Notes under the pieces: generated by a model
Told to the model about the DNA's origin: nothing
The model's database searches: none
What the model saw: only the letters and a program-made list of their open reading frames with translations
Assembly: GCA_900546345.1 (NCBI GenBank)
Contig: URCI01000019.1
Coordinates: 1-46,784, forward strand
From: an uncultured Prevotella sp.
Lineage (GTDB): Bacteria; Bacteroidota; Bacteroidia; Bacteroidales; Bacteroidaceae
Length of the DNA stretch: 46,784 bases
Direction: 5' to 3'
Made by a program: the position numbers and the translations under genes
In this document: piece by piece, positions 16,746-25,258 of the stretch
Layout: the number at the start of each line of letters is the position of its first letter
Position numbering within the stretch: the stretch's first letter is position 1

Positions 16746-19441
16746 TGTTCTATCTCCTTTAAGTTCATTTCTGCCGAGCCCTCGTTGATGCTGCGGCTGA
16801 TGCCCTGTACAAAGAATGTCCTCCCCATCGCCGGATGGCGGTAGTGCAGCAGCGGGTTCACAAGTCCTTCCCCGGCTTTGTCCCTCAGTTTCTGCGTCAT
16901 CGTTATCCGGGGAGCATGGTATTCCTGATAGTAGCTGTCCACATACAGCTGCTCCGGCTTCGCGCTCAGTTCTCGGGCGTAGTCGTATATCTGCAGCACG
17001 CCGCCGCCCGTCTGCGTGTTCACGGGTGTGCTCATTTTCACGCTGTCTGTCACGCCAAGTTCATGGCTCTCTGCTGAGGTAAGAGCCGAGCTGATCTTGA
17101 AGCTGATGTCGTCCTTGCGGTTCACAAATGTTTCTTTCGTGTCGCTCAGATACACGATGTCCTTGTCGCCTGTGTTGTTCACAAGGCCATTGTCACTGTA
17201 TATCTTCATCTCGAACGACTCGATAATGATGCTGCTCACGTGAGGAAGCAGGGCCACCGTGCTGCTGCCCCATTTCGTATGGCGGAAAAATGTGGGATGG
17301 CGGCGCGTAACCACGTCCCACGTCACGTTCACGGGGCCAAGGATGACAAACTTCACCGCGCCGCTCACCTTGTCTTTCTTTCTGATGGGTATTGCTGTCC
17401 CTTCTGCGTCAATGCCCATCTTGTAGTCGATGTTGTTCTGCAGATCAAATTTAGTACCGATGAGCTTGTCGCCTATCTTCGGGTCAAAGCCGATGGTGAA
17501 GCTCTGCTGGTAGTATTCGTCGTCGCTCGCGCATTGGCTCCGCTGCTTGTAGGTCCGCCACTCAAAGTCCGATGGCGTGCCCGTAGAGCCGGTCTCCACC
17601 ACGCATTTGTCACCGATGATGAGCATGCACGCCACCACGCCCACCTTCGATATTTGGTCCGAGCTGTCGCCGATGGAGCTGTATTTGAACTCATACTCCT
17701 CCGGACCTTTCTCCGTTAGGGGAACGAGGCCTCGCGTCCGATCCGCGTCCCACTCCGGCTCCGTGCCGGGCGTCGCCGCCTTCCACCACTTCTGGGTGTA
17801 GTAACGGCCGTCGCCGTTGTCACGGCTCGGCACAGTGCGGTGCCACCATTGACGGATGCCGCCGCCAAAGATAGGATTCGGAACCACTCCTGCAGACGGC
17901 GTATAGTTGTATATAGCCTTGTAGGTGTCCGTCAGGGCCATTATGGGGTTCAGCGCTATGCTCCCGCTTAGAACGATGTAGTTGTTCGTCTCATCGTCGT
18001 TGGGCGAGAACACCCCGCCCGTCGTGTTGCCGTTGTATTCCGCTAAGGGGATGGAGGCTTTCAGAGTGGTCTCGTTAGGGTAGGCCTTGCTCTCGTCCTT
18101 ATCCTCTCCGTTGCCGTTCACGCTGATGAAGAGGCAGTTCGTCATCTCCACCTTCGACACGGGCGAGTTGTCTTTGCCGTCGGTCTTTCGCTCCACCTTG
18201 CCAAAGGCGATGATGACCGCGCCCGGCTGTTGGGCCAGCACGTTGGGCAGACGCTCCTGGTTCGAATTCCCCTCGCCGTAGGTGGCCATCAGGCTGCCCT
18301 TGCCCTTGTCTGGAAAGGTCCACTCCGCATTGTCCATCACCTGCATGTACCAGTCCGTGATACGCCCACCGTCAAAGTCGGTCTCCCGCCCGTGCGTCAT
18401 CGCGTCAAAGGCTTCGATGGCCTTCACCCCCTCGCCGTCACTGCTGTATTCAGTCAGGTATTTCTGTTTGTTCGAGAAAGGACTGGACACGAGGTCGTTG
18501 TCCAGCGGGCTCTTGATCACGCTCTCTACGCTCTTCACGTCACATGTCAGCAGCAACTGGCTGTATATCTCGCCCACGCTGATGCTTGTCTCCGTTCCCA
18601 CCACATTCTGCGTCGTGATGTCTGTCGTGCTGCGGGCCGTCGTCAGACGTCCACCGGTCAGCAGGTCGCGCCAGTAGATGTCCTTGTCGCCCTTCACTGT
18701 CTCCCATGAGAAGATGTAGAAATCCAGTCCGTCCTGCATGATGTGCAGGTTCAGATACTTCAGCAGCTCCTCCAGCACGTCGTCCTGTTGCCACACGTCG
18801 TCCTCCTCGTCGCCAAGAAACAGCAGCTCATTGATGGTCAGCTGACCGAAGATGGCGTGGCGGTTGGCACTCTGTGCGTCCACGGCCTTGCTCCCGTCAT
18901 ACCAGTAGTGAGTCGTCTGTCCGCCCTTGATGTCCAGGATCTCGGCCACGCCCCCTAACATCTCTTTCATCAGGCTCAGGAAGGTGCGCTGTGAGGCCTG
19001 TCCCTTCACCACGCTGTAGAGCACGCCCAACGAGCCCACATTGCGGTATTTCGCATATTGCAGGGCCGTCAGCGCGTCTATGCAGCTCAGCTCTATCTCG
19101 TCCAGCTCCTCGTTGTAGTCCTGCGAGTAGGTCTGAGGCTCCACATAGCCCGCGAAGAGGCAAACGCCCTCGCGGTAGATGTTCACCACTGCGTCCTTGC
19201 ACGACGAGCAGAAGAAGTCCTGCACGAAGTTCCGGGTCAGCAAACGCACCGTGGCCTGCTGGCACAGCAGGTGGTCAAACGTGTCGTTCACCTCGCTCGT
19301 TGTCTCCACGGGGTCATCGCTGAAGTACAGCCCGCTCTTACCGTCGCCTATCTCCAGTTCCTCGCCGCGGTCGCCGTGTGTCAGTATCAGCACCTCTATG
19401 CGGTCGTTCAGCTCGTTGTAGAATTGTCCGTGTATGTACAT
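16742..19441 (-). CDS. Tail tip/baseplate hub-like protein (899 aa)
   Basis: Follows the tape-measure gene after 3 nt, the usual place of the distal tail or tail-hub protein in siphovirus-like tail clusters. The N-terminal part (about 1-130; LFAGYVEPQTYSQDYNEELDEIELSCIDAL) resembles the ring-forming start of Bacteroidetes phage tail hub proteins, followed by long beta-rich regions. No enzymatic motif was found. The siphovirus-like order (tape measure, distal protein, tail protein, fibre) suggests a flexible non-contractile tail, unlike the contractile tail of Mu itself. Confidence 0.65.
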   Translation of the reverse strand: MYIHGQFYNELNDRIEVLILTHGDRGEELEIGDGKSGLYFSDDPVETTSEVNDTFDHLLCQQATVRLLTRNFVQDFFCSSCKDAVVNIYREGVCLFAGYVEPQTYSQDYNEELDEIELSCIDALTALQYAKYRNVGSLGVLYSVVKGQASQRTFLSLMKEMLGGVAEILDIKGGQTTHYWYDGSKAVDAQSANRHAIFGQLTINELLFLGDEEDDVWQQDDVLEELLKYLNLHIMQDGLDFYIFSWETVKGDKDIYWRDLLTGGRLTTARSTTDITTQNVVGTETSISVGEIYSQLLLTCDVKSVESVIKSPLDNDLVSSPFSNKQKYLTEYSSDGEGVKAIEAFDAMTHGRETDFDGGRITDWYMQVMDNAEWTFPDKGKGSLMATYGEGNSNQERLPNVLAQQPGAVIIAFGKVERKTDGKDNSPVSKVEMTNCLFISVNGNGEDKDESKAYPNETTLKASIPLAEYNGNTTGGVFSPNDDETNNYIVLSGSIALNPIMALTDTYKAIYNYTPSAGVVPNPIFGGGIRQWWHRTVPSRDNGDGRYYTQKWWKAATPGTEPEWDADRTRGLVPLTEKGPEEYEFKYSSIGDSSDQISKVGVVACMLIIGDKCVVETGSTGTPSDFEWRTYKQRSQCASDDEYYQQSFTIGFDPKIGDKLIGTKFDLQNNIDYKMGIDAEGTAIPIRKKDKVSGAVKFVILGPVNVTWDVVTRRHPTFFRHTKWGSSTVALLPHVSSIIIESFEMKIYSDNGLVNNTGDKDIVYLSDTKETFVNRKDDISFKISSALTSAESHELGVTDSVKMSTPVNTQTGGGVLQIYDYARELSAKPEQLYVDSYYQEYHAPRITMTQKLRDKAGEGLVNPLLHYRHPAMGRTFFVQGISRSINEGSAEMNLKEIEQ

Positions 19442-19444
19442 CCT

Positions 19445-22400
19445 CTATAGTTTTATGTTCGTTCGCTTGCGGTTGATGCGCGTCTCGTTGGCAATGGCCA
19501 TCACGATGTCACGCCCTCTCACTCTCCCCTTCATCCGCACGCCGGCCACCGCGCCGCTGTCGCCTATCAGCGACTTCAGCTTGTCCAGTGGGGCCACGAC
19601 CTCAGGGTTCGACTTTGCGCCGGCATATTCGCCCATCAGCGCGAGGGTCGGGCCGTACAGCAGTCCGCCGTTGGCAAAGGGAGTAACGGCCACAGACCCC
19701 ACGATGCCCTGCATCATGCCGATGAAACCCGCGGCGATGCCCGCACCGGTAAAGGGGATGTAGGCATGGGCGGCCATGAACTCCGACGCGGCCAGCTCTC
19801 TGTAGGCCATCGCCTCGACCTTGGCCGCAACGGTCGAAACGGTGGCCGCCGCGGCTTCCTCCGGGGCGGAGGCTATCTTCGCGGCTGCGGCTGTCGTCGT
19901 CGCCACGCCGCTGGCGGTTGTCGCTGCGTTGCTGGCCGTGGTCACGGCGGTCAGGGCTTCCACGATGCTTATTACCGTCCTGACGCCCTGGTATATCTGT
20001 ATCGCCGAGTCCACCACGCCTGTGATGGTGGCCCACGCGCCGCGGTTCTCCTGCAAGGTCTCGGTCAGTGAGCTGATGCCGCCGCCGATGCCCTTGATGC
20101 TGCTCCACGACTTCTCCACCGTCACGTCGCTCTTCCGCAAGATCTTCTCGTAGTCCTCATAGCTGGCCACAAGTTTCTTCATCTCCTTGCGCTGGCTCGC
20201 GCTCATCGGGTTCTTTGTGTCCGAGAGCATGTTCTGCAGCTCCTTGATGCGTTTGCGCAGACCGTCCATGCCGATGGCCTTCAGCTCCACTTTCAGCTCG
20301 GCTTTTCCCAGTCCGCCTAAGCGGTCTGTTTCCTGCTCCATCTCCGGCAGACGGGCAAGCTGTTTCAGGCTGTCGCGCTTCTTCTCAAGGGCGCCGATGG
20401 TGCGGGCTATGTCAGAAATCTCAGCCGCACTCGCTTTCTTCTGCTTGCCCTCATAGTAGCTGATGGCCTTGTCGAGGCTGTCGATGGTGTCCAGGCGCGA
20501 GATGTCATCGGGCTTCTTCAGCTCCTCCAAGGTCTCGTCCCATTTGTCGCGCAGGGCGTTCAGGGCGTTGATCTGTTTCTGTATCTCTGTGCGCTCGTTC
20601 GCGGTGGCTGTCTTCAGCAGGTCATTGTAGTATTGCAGCTCGCTCTCAAGCTGGCGGTAGGTCGTTATCTTGTCTATGCCGACATCAACATGCGCATTGC
20701 GTTCAAACGCTGTTTTAAGGTCGTTCAAACGCCTTATCTCTTGGTCTATTCCTCTCAGCTCCGAGGCGCTTGCCCTGTTCCTGAGATCTTGTTGGTAGGC
20801 TATGGCCTTGTCTATGTCACCAAGAGTGTTCAGCTCCTTCGGGTTGCCCACGGCATCCTGAAGGCGGGTGATGGCGTCCTGCTGGGCCTGCAGCTGCTTG
20901 ATTTTCTCGGCATACAGCTGGATGGTGGCGGTCTCCGTGCCCTTCGTGGTCTCCAGTTTGTTCTGGTAGTACTGTATGTTGTTGCCCAGCTCCTTATAGC
21001 TCGACGCGTTGGCGATGAGCTTGGTGCCGCTGTATTTGTCCGTCTCCGTGTGGGTGGATGTGGTGCCGCTCTTTCCGCTCTTCCCGCTGCCCGATGAGCT
21101 GCTTGGGTCGGGGGCGTTCTTTTTCTGGTTCTTCTTCAGCGCGGCCTGGGCGTTCTTCGTCTTGGCCAGAGTGTTGGCGTTGGTGGCCTTGGTGTTGCGC
21201 TCTATGTCGGCGGTCTGCCTGGCCGTGCCCTCGTCCTTGATGCCGAAGAACTCCTTCACCCATTCCCAGGCTTTCTTGATCACCTCAGAGGCTTTCTCAA
21301 AGGCTTTGACCAGATAGTCCCACACCGCGCTCGCCACGTCCTTTACCGCAGCCCACACTTTGTCGCAGATGTTGCGGAAGGTCTCGCAGTTGTTGTAAGC
21401 CTCTATCAGGATGGCCACCAGTCCGGCTATCGCCATGATGACGATGCTGATGGGGTTGGCGCTCAGCACGAAGTTCAGGGCCACCTGCGCCACCTTCCAT
21501 GCGTTCGAGGCGATTGCCACTATCTTCGACGCCGCTGCCTGGGCCAGTGTGGCAATCCTCACGGCCTTCAAGCCGGTCACCACGGTCATCAGCCCCGTAC
21601 GAAGCTGCGTCAGGCTGGTGATGGCAAGGCCCGTGTTGGCCAGCAGCTCTATATACGGGGCGGAGGTGCTGGCCATCGAGCCCGCCCAGTCCAGCATCGA
21701 CTGCACCTGGTTCTTCAGCATCTGGCCTACGGCCTCGCCTGTGCTCGACATGTTGTTGAAGGCGTCGTTTATCGTTCCGGCACTGTCGGCCATGGCGCCA
21801 ATGTTCTCAGCGAACTTGTCTTTCTGCTCACCTGTTAGTGAGCCCAACAGACGAAGGGCTTCCGCGCTGCCGAACAGCTGACCGTAGATGGTCTGCTTCA
21901 GCTGCCCGGTCTTGGCCGAATATTCTGTGATGCTCTTGTCAAGGCCAAGCAGGAAGTTCTGCAGGCCTCCTGCGGCCTGCACGCTGGCGGCGTTGAAGCC
22001 GATGCCCATCTCGTTGGCGGCTTTCGTGGCCTCCGAGCTTGGCTTGATGAGCGAGTTTAGCACGGCCGAAAGCTGTGTGGCCACCTCCGAGGTGTTACCT
22101 GTCACGCCCGTCGTCGTGGCAAACACGGCCATCAGCTCGTCCATCGATACGCCAAGTTGTGACGCGCTGCCACTCACCATGGGCAACGCCTGCCCAAGCT
22201 GCTCGAAGCTCGTCACGCCGTTCTTCGCCGTCATCTGTATCTTGTCTTGGATGGCACCGGCCTGGTCCCAGCTCAGGCCGTAGTTCTTGATCAGCGTTGA
22301 GGTCACCGTCACCGTCTGCCCGAGGTCTGCCAGACCGCCCACAGCCGCCTTGCTCGACTGCTCCAAGAAGCTCATCCAGTTTTCTTCCGGCACACCGTTG

Positions 22401-22786
22401 GAGATGGTCTGGTACAGGCCGTTGGCCAGTTCCTCACGGGCCAGGGGGATGTTGGCGCTCAGCTCCTTCACTTTGTCGGTCAGACCCTCAAAGTCGGCCT
22501 CGCCCTTGCCGGCCATGGTGTTCACGGCACGCATCGACTTCTCGAAGCTGTCAGACGGAGCCACGATGTCGCCAACGATACCTTTCAGCGTGGTCAGCGA
22601 ACTGGTGATGCCGTCAAACACCATGCTCTTGGCGGCCATCGCCTTCAGGCGCTCGCCTGTCCGGCTGGCATTCTCGCCCACTTGGGCGATGATGTCGTCA
22701 AGCCCAGTAGCCTCTACTGTCAGGTCGTGAAGCACATTGCTGCCCTCACCCTTTATCTTGATATGGAATTCTACTGTATTCGACAT
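19445..22786 (-). CDS. Phage tail tape-measure protein, TP901 family (1113 aa)
   Basis: Sets tail length and is expelled on infection. The N-terminal half (about 70-330) contains the TP901 core: SFEKSMRAVNTMAGKG, SANIPLAREELANGLYQTISNG, SFEQLGQALPMVSGSASQLG and MDELMAVFATTTGVTGN. A hydrophobic segment at about 430-460 is typical of tape measures. Long charged coiled coils with repeated YYxxxLKTAT- and IxxLxxLxxA-like units fill 600-960, and a second Ala/Gly-rich hydrophobic region lies near the end. It follows the frameshifted tail chaperones, as expected. Confidence 0.9.
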   Translation of the reverse strand: MSNTVEFHIKIKGEGSNVLHDLTVEATGLDDIIAQVGENASRTGERLKAMAAKSMVFDGITSSLTTLKGIVGDIVAPSDSFEKSMRAVNTMAGKGEADFEGLTDKVKELSANIPLAREELANGLYQTISNGVPEENWMSFLEQSSKAAVGGLADLGQTVTVTSTLIKNYGLSWDQAGAIQDKIQMTAKNGVTSFEQLGQALPMVSGSASQLGVSMDELMAVFATTTGVTGNTSEVATQLSAVLNSLIKPSSEATKAANEMGIGFNAASVQAAGGLQNFLLGLDKSITEYSAKTGQLKQTIYGQLFGSAEALRLLGSLTGEQKDKFAENIGAMADSAGTINDAFNNMSSTGEAVGQMLKNQVQSMLDWAGSMASTSAPYIELLANTGLAITSLTQLRTGLMTVVTGLKAVRIATLAQAAASKIVAIASNAWKVAQVALNFVLSANPISIVIMAIAGLVAILIEAYNNCETFRNICDKVWAAVKDVASAVWDYLVKAFEKASEVIKKAWEWVKEFFGIKDEGTARQTADIERNTKATNANTLAKTKNAQAALKKNQKKNAPDPSSSSGSGKSGKSGTTSTHTETDKYSGTKLIANASSYKELGNNIQYYQNKLETTKGTETATIQLYAEKIKQLQAQQDAITRLQDAVGNPKELNTLGDIDKAIAYQQDLRNRASASELRGIDQEIRRLNDLKTAFERNAHVDVGIDKITTYRQLESELQYYNDLLKTATANERTEIQKQINALNALRDKWDETLEELKKPDDISRLDTIDSLDKAISYYEGKQKKASAAEISDIARTIGALEKKRDSLKQLARLPEMEQETDRLGGLGKAELKVELKAIGMDGLRKRIKELQNMLSDTKNPMSASQRKEMKKLVASYEDYEKILRKSDVTVEKSWSSIKGIGGGISSLTETLQENRGAWATITGVVDSAIQIYQGVRTVISIVEALTAVTTASNAATTASGVATTTAAAAKIASAPEEAAAATVSTVAAKVEAMAYRELAASEFMAAHAYIPFTGAGIAAGFIGMMQGIVGSVAVTPFANGGLLYGPTLALMGEYAGAKSNPEVVAPLDKLKSLIGDSGAVAGVRMKGRVRGRDIVMAIANETRINRKRTNIKL

Positions 22787-22801
22787 ATTCTTTTGCGTTG
22801 C

Positions 22802-23152
22802 TTATTTCAGTCCGTTGCGCCGCTTGGCCTCGGCATAGCGCCGGGCCGTCTCTGCACTGTCGGGTTTCGCCGTGCGCTCGTCCTTGCCTTCCTCATCCCA
22901 GGGCAGAGGCAACAGCTCGTGGGCGCTCAGGGCGCGTTTGCTATAGGGCTGCACATACACAAGGGCAAGGGTCCGCGTACGCTCCCATGAGCCGCGCTCC
23001 ATACGCTCCTGCTGTTCGTGCCACTGATGCCACACAGCGTAAAACTCAGACGGGGTGCAGCGTTCAAAGTCGTCACGGCTCATCCCGATGCACCCCATCC
23101 CTATGCCCGCAAGCTCTTCTATGCTTGCTTCGGAAGAGCTGGCGCTGATGTT
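22802..23152 (-). CDS. Tail assembly chaperone, frameshift-expressed extension (T part of GT)
   Basis: This frame has no need for its own start: it continues the upstream chaperone after a -1 shift at the A9 run (23151-23159), giving NISASSSEASIEELAGIGMG and onward for 116 residues. It is rich in Trp, Glu and Arg (YAVWHQWHEQQERME). The fused product would be about 212 residues. Such G/GT pairs just before the tape measure are nearly universal in long-tailed phages and bind the tape measure during tail assembly. An internal ATG at 23098 could give a shorter product, but the coding signal clearly extends upstream of it. Confidence 0.75.
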   Translation of the reverse strand, partial: NISASSSEASIEELAGIGMGCIGMSRDDFERCTPSEFYAVWHQWHEQQERMERGSWERTRTLALVYVQPYSKRALSAHELLPLPWDEEGKDERTAKPDSAETARRYAEAKRRNGLK

Positions 23153-23439
23153 TTTTTTTCGCCGCTCTCGCCCGACGACGCGTAGAAGGCTTTCACGCTG
23201 TCAGGCTCTAAATGGTCGGCAAAGGTCTCAAGGTCCATGTCGAAGGACACGCCGTCGGCATTGCACGCGCTCTTCACGCAGCAGTAGATGAACAGCACCA
23301 GCTCGCCAATGTCGCCCTGGTCCATCTTGCTTACGTCCTTGCCGCTCTCATGCTTGAAGCGCGTCATCGCGCCCATCGTCACACGGCACGGATATTCCTT
23401 GCCGCCTATCGTCAGCTTCAAAAGTTTCTTCGTTTCCAT
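23119..23439 (-). CDS. Tail assembly chaperone, short form (G part)
   Basis: 106 residues. It starts METKKLLKLTIGGKEYPC and has the Thr/Leu/Asp-rich helical body of Bacteroidetes tail chaperones, lying between the tail tube and tape-measure genes. Near its end the codons GAA AAA AAA ACA form the slippery heptamer A-AAA-AAA; ribosomes that do not slip end shortly after at TAG. Positions 23119-23152 are thus read in two frames. Confidence 0.75.
   Translation of the reverse strand: METKKLLKLTIGGKEYPCRVTMGAMTRFKHESGKDVSKMDQGDIGELVLFIYCCVKSACNADGVSFDMDLETFADHLEPDSVKAFYASSGESGEKKTSAPALPKQA
23151..23159 (-). promoter_or_regulatory. Programmed -1 frameshift site of the tail chaperone gene
   Basis: Nine A residues on the coding strand, preceded by GGCG and followed by CATC. 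A -1 slip on A-AAA-AAA changes the frame from ACA to AAC ATC AGC and joins the two chaperone frames. A stop in the zero frame follows at 23119. Confidence 0.7.
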
Positions 23440-23455
23440 TGCTCATGCGTTGATG

Positions 23456-23929
23456 TTAAGAACCCGTTCCTGATGCTGCCGCCTCTGTCAGGCCGCTGCC
23501 TTGTGCCGTCACGGGGCCGCTGTTCTGCAGCGTGATGCTGTACTTGGCGTCGTCCCCGGCCTGGGCGTCAAGGTCAAGGGCGGTGATGATATACTTGCCG
23601 GTGTAGCCGCCGGCGGTCTTGCCTGTACGCTTGTCACCGTCGCGCAGGTTGTAGGCTGCGTCGATGGGATCGCCCTTCAGCATGGCTGCCTTCAGTTGGT
23701 CGTAGGTCGGAACCTCGTCAGTCCCGTTCGTCAGCACGACACCGTCCGCAGTAATCTGCTCCGAGAACGACTTCACGTATTGTTCTTTCCACTTGCCCGA
23801 ACTGGCCTCCTTGGTCTTGCGCTCGCCGGTCTCGGCAGAAGTGCTCACCTTGCAGCCTGTCGAGAAACCAAGGGCGTGACCCATCGATGAGAGGATGAGG
23901 TCGGTACCGTCTAATACTTTGTAGTCCAT
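23456..23929 (-). CDS. Major tail tube protein
   Basis: 157 residues. It begins MDYKVLDGTDLILSSMGHALG and has the beta-rich pattern of TP901-1-like tail tube proteins, including GFSTGCKVSTSAETGERKTKE and GKYIITALDLDAQAGDDAKYSITLQNSG near the C-terminus. The size and its place immediately before the tail assembly chaperones fit a tail tube. It starts 18 nt inside the end of the spanin gene. Confidence 0.75.
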   Translation of the reverse strand: MDYKVLDGTDLILSSMGHALGFSTGCKVSTSAETGERKTKEASSGKWKEQYVKSFSEQITADGVVLTNGTDEVPTYDQLKAAMLKGDPIDAAYNLRDGDKRTGKTAGGYTGKYIITALDLDAQAGDDAKYSITLQNSGPVTAQGSGLTEAAASGTGS

Positions 23930-24561
23930 TTTCTTGTTGTTAAAAAGGTTGTTATTCCGCCGAGCAACAGCCCGGCTATGAATGTCGCTAATAGTTCCAC
24001 CCAGACACGGGGAGAGGTCTTTTCCTCCTTCTCCTTCGTGCTCACGGTGGCAGTCAGATGGGTGTTCGCCACCGAGAGGCGCTCGTTCTCCTGCTCATAG
24101 TAGGCGCACAGGCGTTCCAGGCTGTCACACCCAGTCTCCACATACACCGTCATGCCGCTCGGTTCTGTAGGCTGATTTGCAGCGGCCACTTTCCCCGTCC
24201 GCCTCACCGTGACGCTCGCATGGGCCCTGCCGCTGCGCGCTGTGTAGCTCGCACCCGCTGGCAGCATCAGCAGGCTGTCAAGGGGTATGCGCAGCCGAGT
24301 GCTGTCCGCCTTCACGGCTTCCTTCACCATCACCCGGCGCACAACCTGGCTCCTTGCGCTGCTGTCGCTTGCGCTTGCCACGGCCGTCGCCCTCTCCCTC
24401 GTCACCGTCTTCGCTGAGCGACAGCTCGCCGCTGACAGGGCAAGAGCCAGCATGAGGACATAGCTGGATAGCCTCAATGGCACGCGAAAGGCGGTTGAGA
24501 GCCCTCCGCGTAAGGTTGTTTTCCGAGACAAGCTTCTCGGTGAGCTTCGTTGAGTCGTCAT
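23911..24561 (-). CDS. Unimolecular-spanin-like lipoprotein (216 aa)
   Basis: The N-terminus has a basic region, a hydrophobic core and the lipobox LSAASC (Cys47), so it should be an outer-membrane lipoprotein. The C-terminus has a transmembrane helix (VWVELLATFIAGLLLGGITTFL, about 185-206). This lipoprotein-plus-C-terminal-membrane layout is that of u-spanins such as phage T1 gp11, which fuse inner and outer membranes in the last lysis step. A coiled coil (LERLCAYYEQENERLSVANTHL) precedes the membrane helix. It sits in the lysis cluster with the amidase and a holin-like gene. A shorter start at Met37 would also leave a functional lipoprotein signal. Confidence 0.6.
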   Translation of the reverse strand: MTTQRSSPRSLSRKTTLRGGLSTAFRVPLRLSSYVLMLALALSAASCRSAKTVTRERATAVASASDSSARSQVVRRVMVKEAVKADSTRLRIPLDSLLMLPAGASYTARSGRAHASVTVRRTGKVAAANQPTEPSGMTVYVETGCDSLERLCAYYEQENERLSVANTHLTATVSTKEKEEKTSPRVWVELLATFIAGLLLGGITTFLTTRKWTTKY

Positions 24562-24739
24562 ATTTTCGTTGGGTTTCTACAAGCAGTGCCGAGATGTCTT
24601 CGTACATGGCCTTGTATGTGTCGTGTACGCTCTTGGCCTGCTTGGCATTGTTCGCTTTCCGGTTGGCCACCCAAGCGATGGCGGCGCCTATGCCGCCCGA
24701 GGGTATCGCCCACTGGAGTATCTGCATAATCGTGTCCAT
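24278..24739 (-). CDS. Holin-like or lysis-accessory membrane protein (153 aa)
   Basis: One N-terminal hydrophobic helix (residues about 5-26, ILQWAIPSGGIGAAIAWVANR) is followed by a coiled coil (SALLVETQRKYDDSTKLTEKLVSENNLTRRALNRLSRAIEAI) and then a charged tail. It lies directly after the amidase gene. The last 95 codons overlap the spanin gene in another frame, an arrangement recalling Rz/Rz1. Small N-terminal-anchored proteins at this place in Bacteroidetes phages are usually called holin-like; this cannot be proved from sequence. Confidence 0.6.
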   Translation of the reverse strand: MDTIMQILQWAIPSGGIGAAIAWVANRKANNAKQAKSVHDTYKAMYEDISALLVETQRKYDDSTKLTEKLVSENNLTRRALNRLSRAIEAIQLCPHAGSCPVSGELSLSEDGDEGEGDGRGKRKRQQRKEPGCAPGDGEGSREGGQHSAAHTP

Positions 24740-24787
24740 AGCTTGGGTCGCTTTCCGTGTTGTCCTGAATATTGCTTTTTACCTTGA

Positions 24788-25258
24788 TTATTGTCTGATG
24801 CCGATTTCCCGCAGCCAGGCCGGCACGTCGAAGCTCGGACAGGCCTTGCCGGGGTTCAGCTCGTGGTGACCAACGATGCGTATCCACGGGAAACGCTCAT
24901 GGAAGTCGCGCACGTAGCGTTTCAGGGCTTCCTTCTGGGCGGCTGTCCGCGTGTCCTTGGGCTTGCCGCTCTTGTCGCAGCCGCCGGCATACACGATGTG
25001 GCGGCTCACGCTGTTATAGCCCGACGCACCGTTCGTCACCTCCCAGTCGTCCACGTTGGCGTCCTCGTTGTTCTTCACCAGGCGCTCCACGCTGCCGTCG
25101 AGGTGGATGAGGTCGGTATAGCCCACCTGCTTCCAACCACGACCGCCTTTGCTCACGGGGTCACAGTGCCAGTGGCGGATGTCGGCCGAGCTCACCTCAC
25201 GCCCCTCAGGGGTCGCCGTGCAGTGGATAACGAGATATTTCATCGGCCTGCTCATCAC
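24788..25258 (-). CDS. N-acetylmuramoyl-L-alanine amidase endolysin (Amidase_2)
   Basis: 156 residues, the size of T7 lysozyme, with the zinc ligands H12 (VIHCTAT), H131/H132 (GHHELNPGK) and C140 (ACPSF), plus the catalytic-type Y47 and K138. It cleaves the bond between MurNAc and L-alanine in the peptidoglycan. No signal peptide is present, so release through a holin is expected. It overlaps the capsid gene by 4 nt and is followed by the holin-like and spanin-like genes, forming a lysis cassette inside the structural operon. Confidence 0.9.
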   Translation of the reverse strand: MMSRPMKYLVIHCTATPEGREVSSADIRHWHCDPVSKGGRGWKQVGYTDLIHLDGSVERLVKNNEDANVDDWEVTNGASGYNSVSRHIVYAGGCDKSGKPKDTRTAAQKEALKRYVRDFHERFPWIRIVGHHELNPGKACPSFDVPAWLREIGIRQ

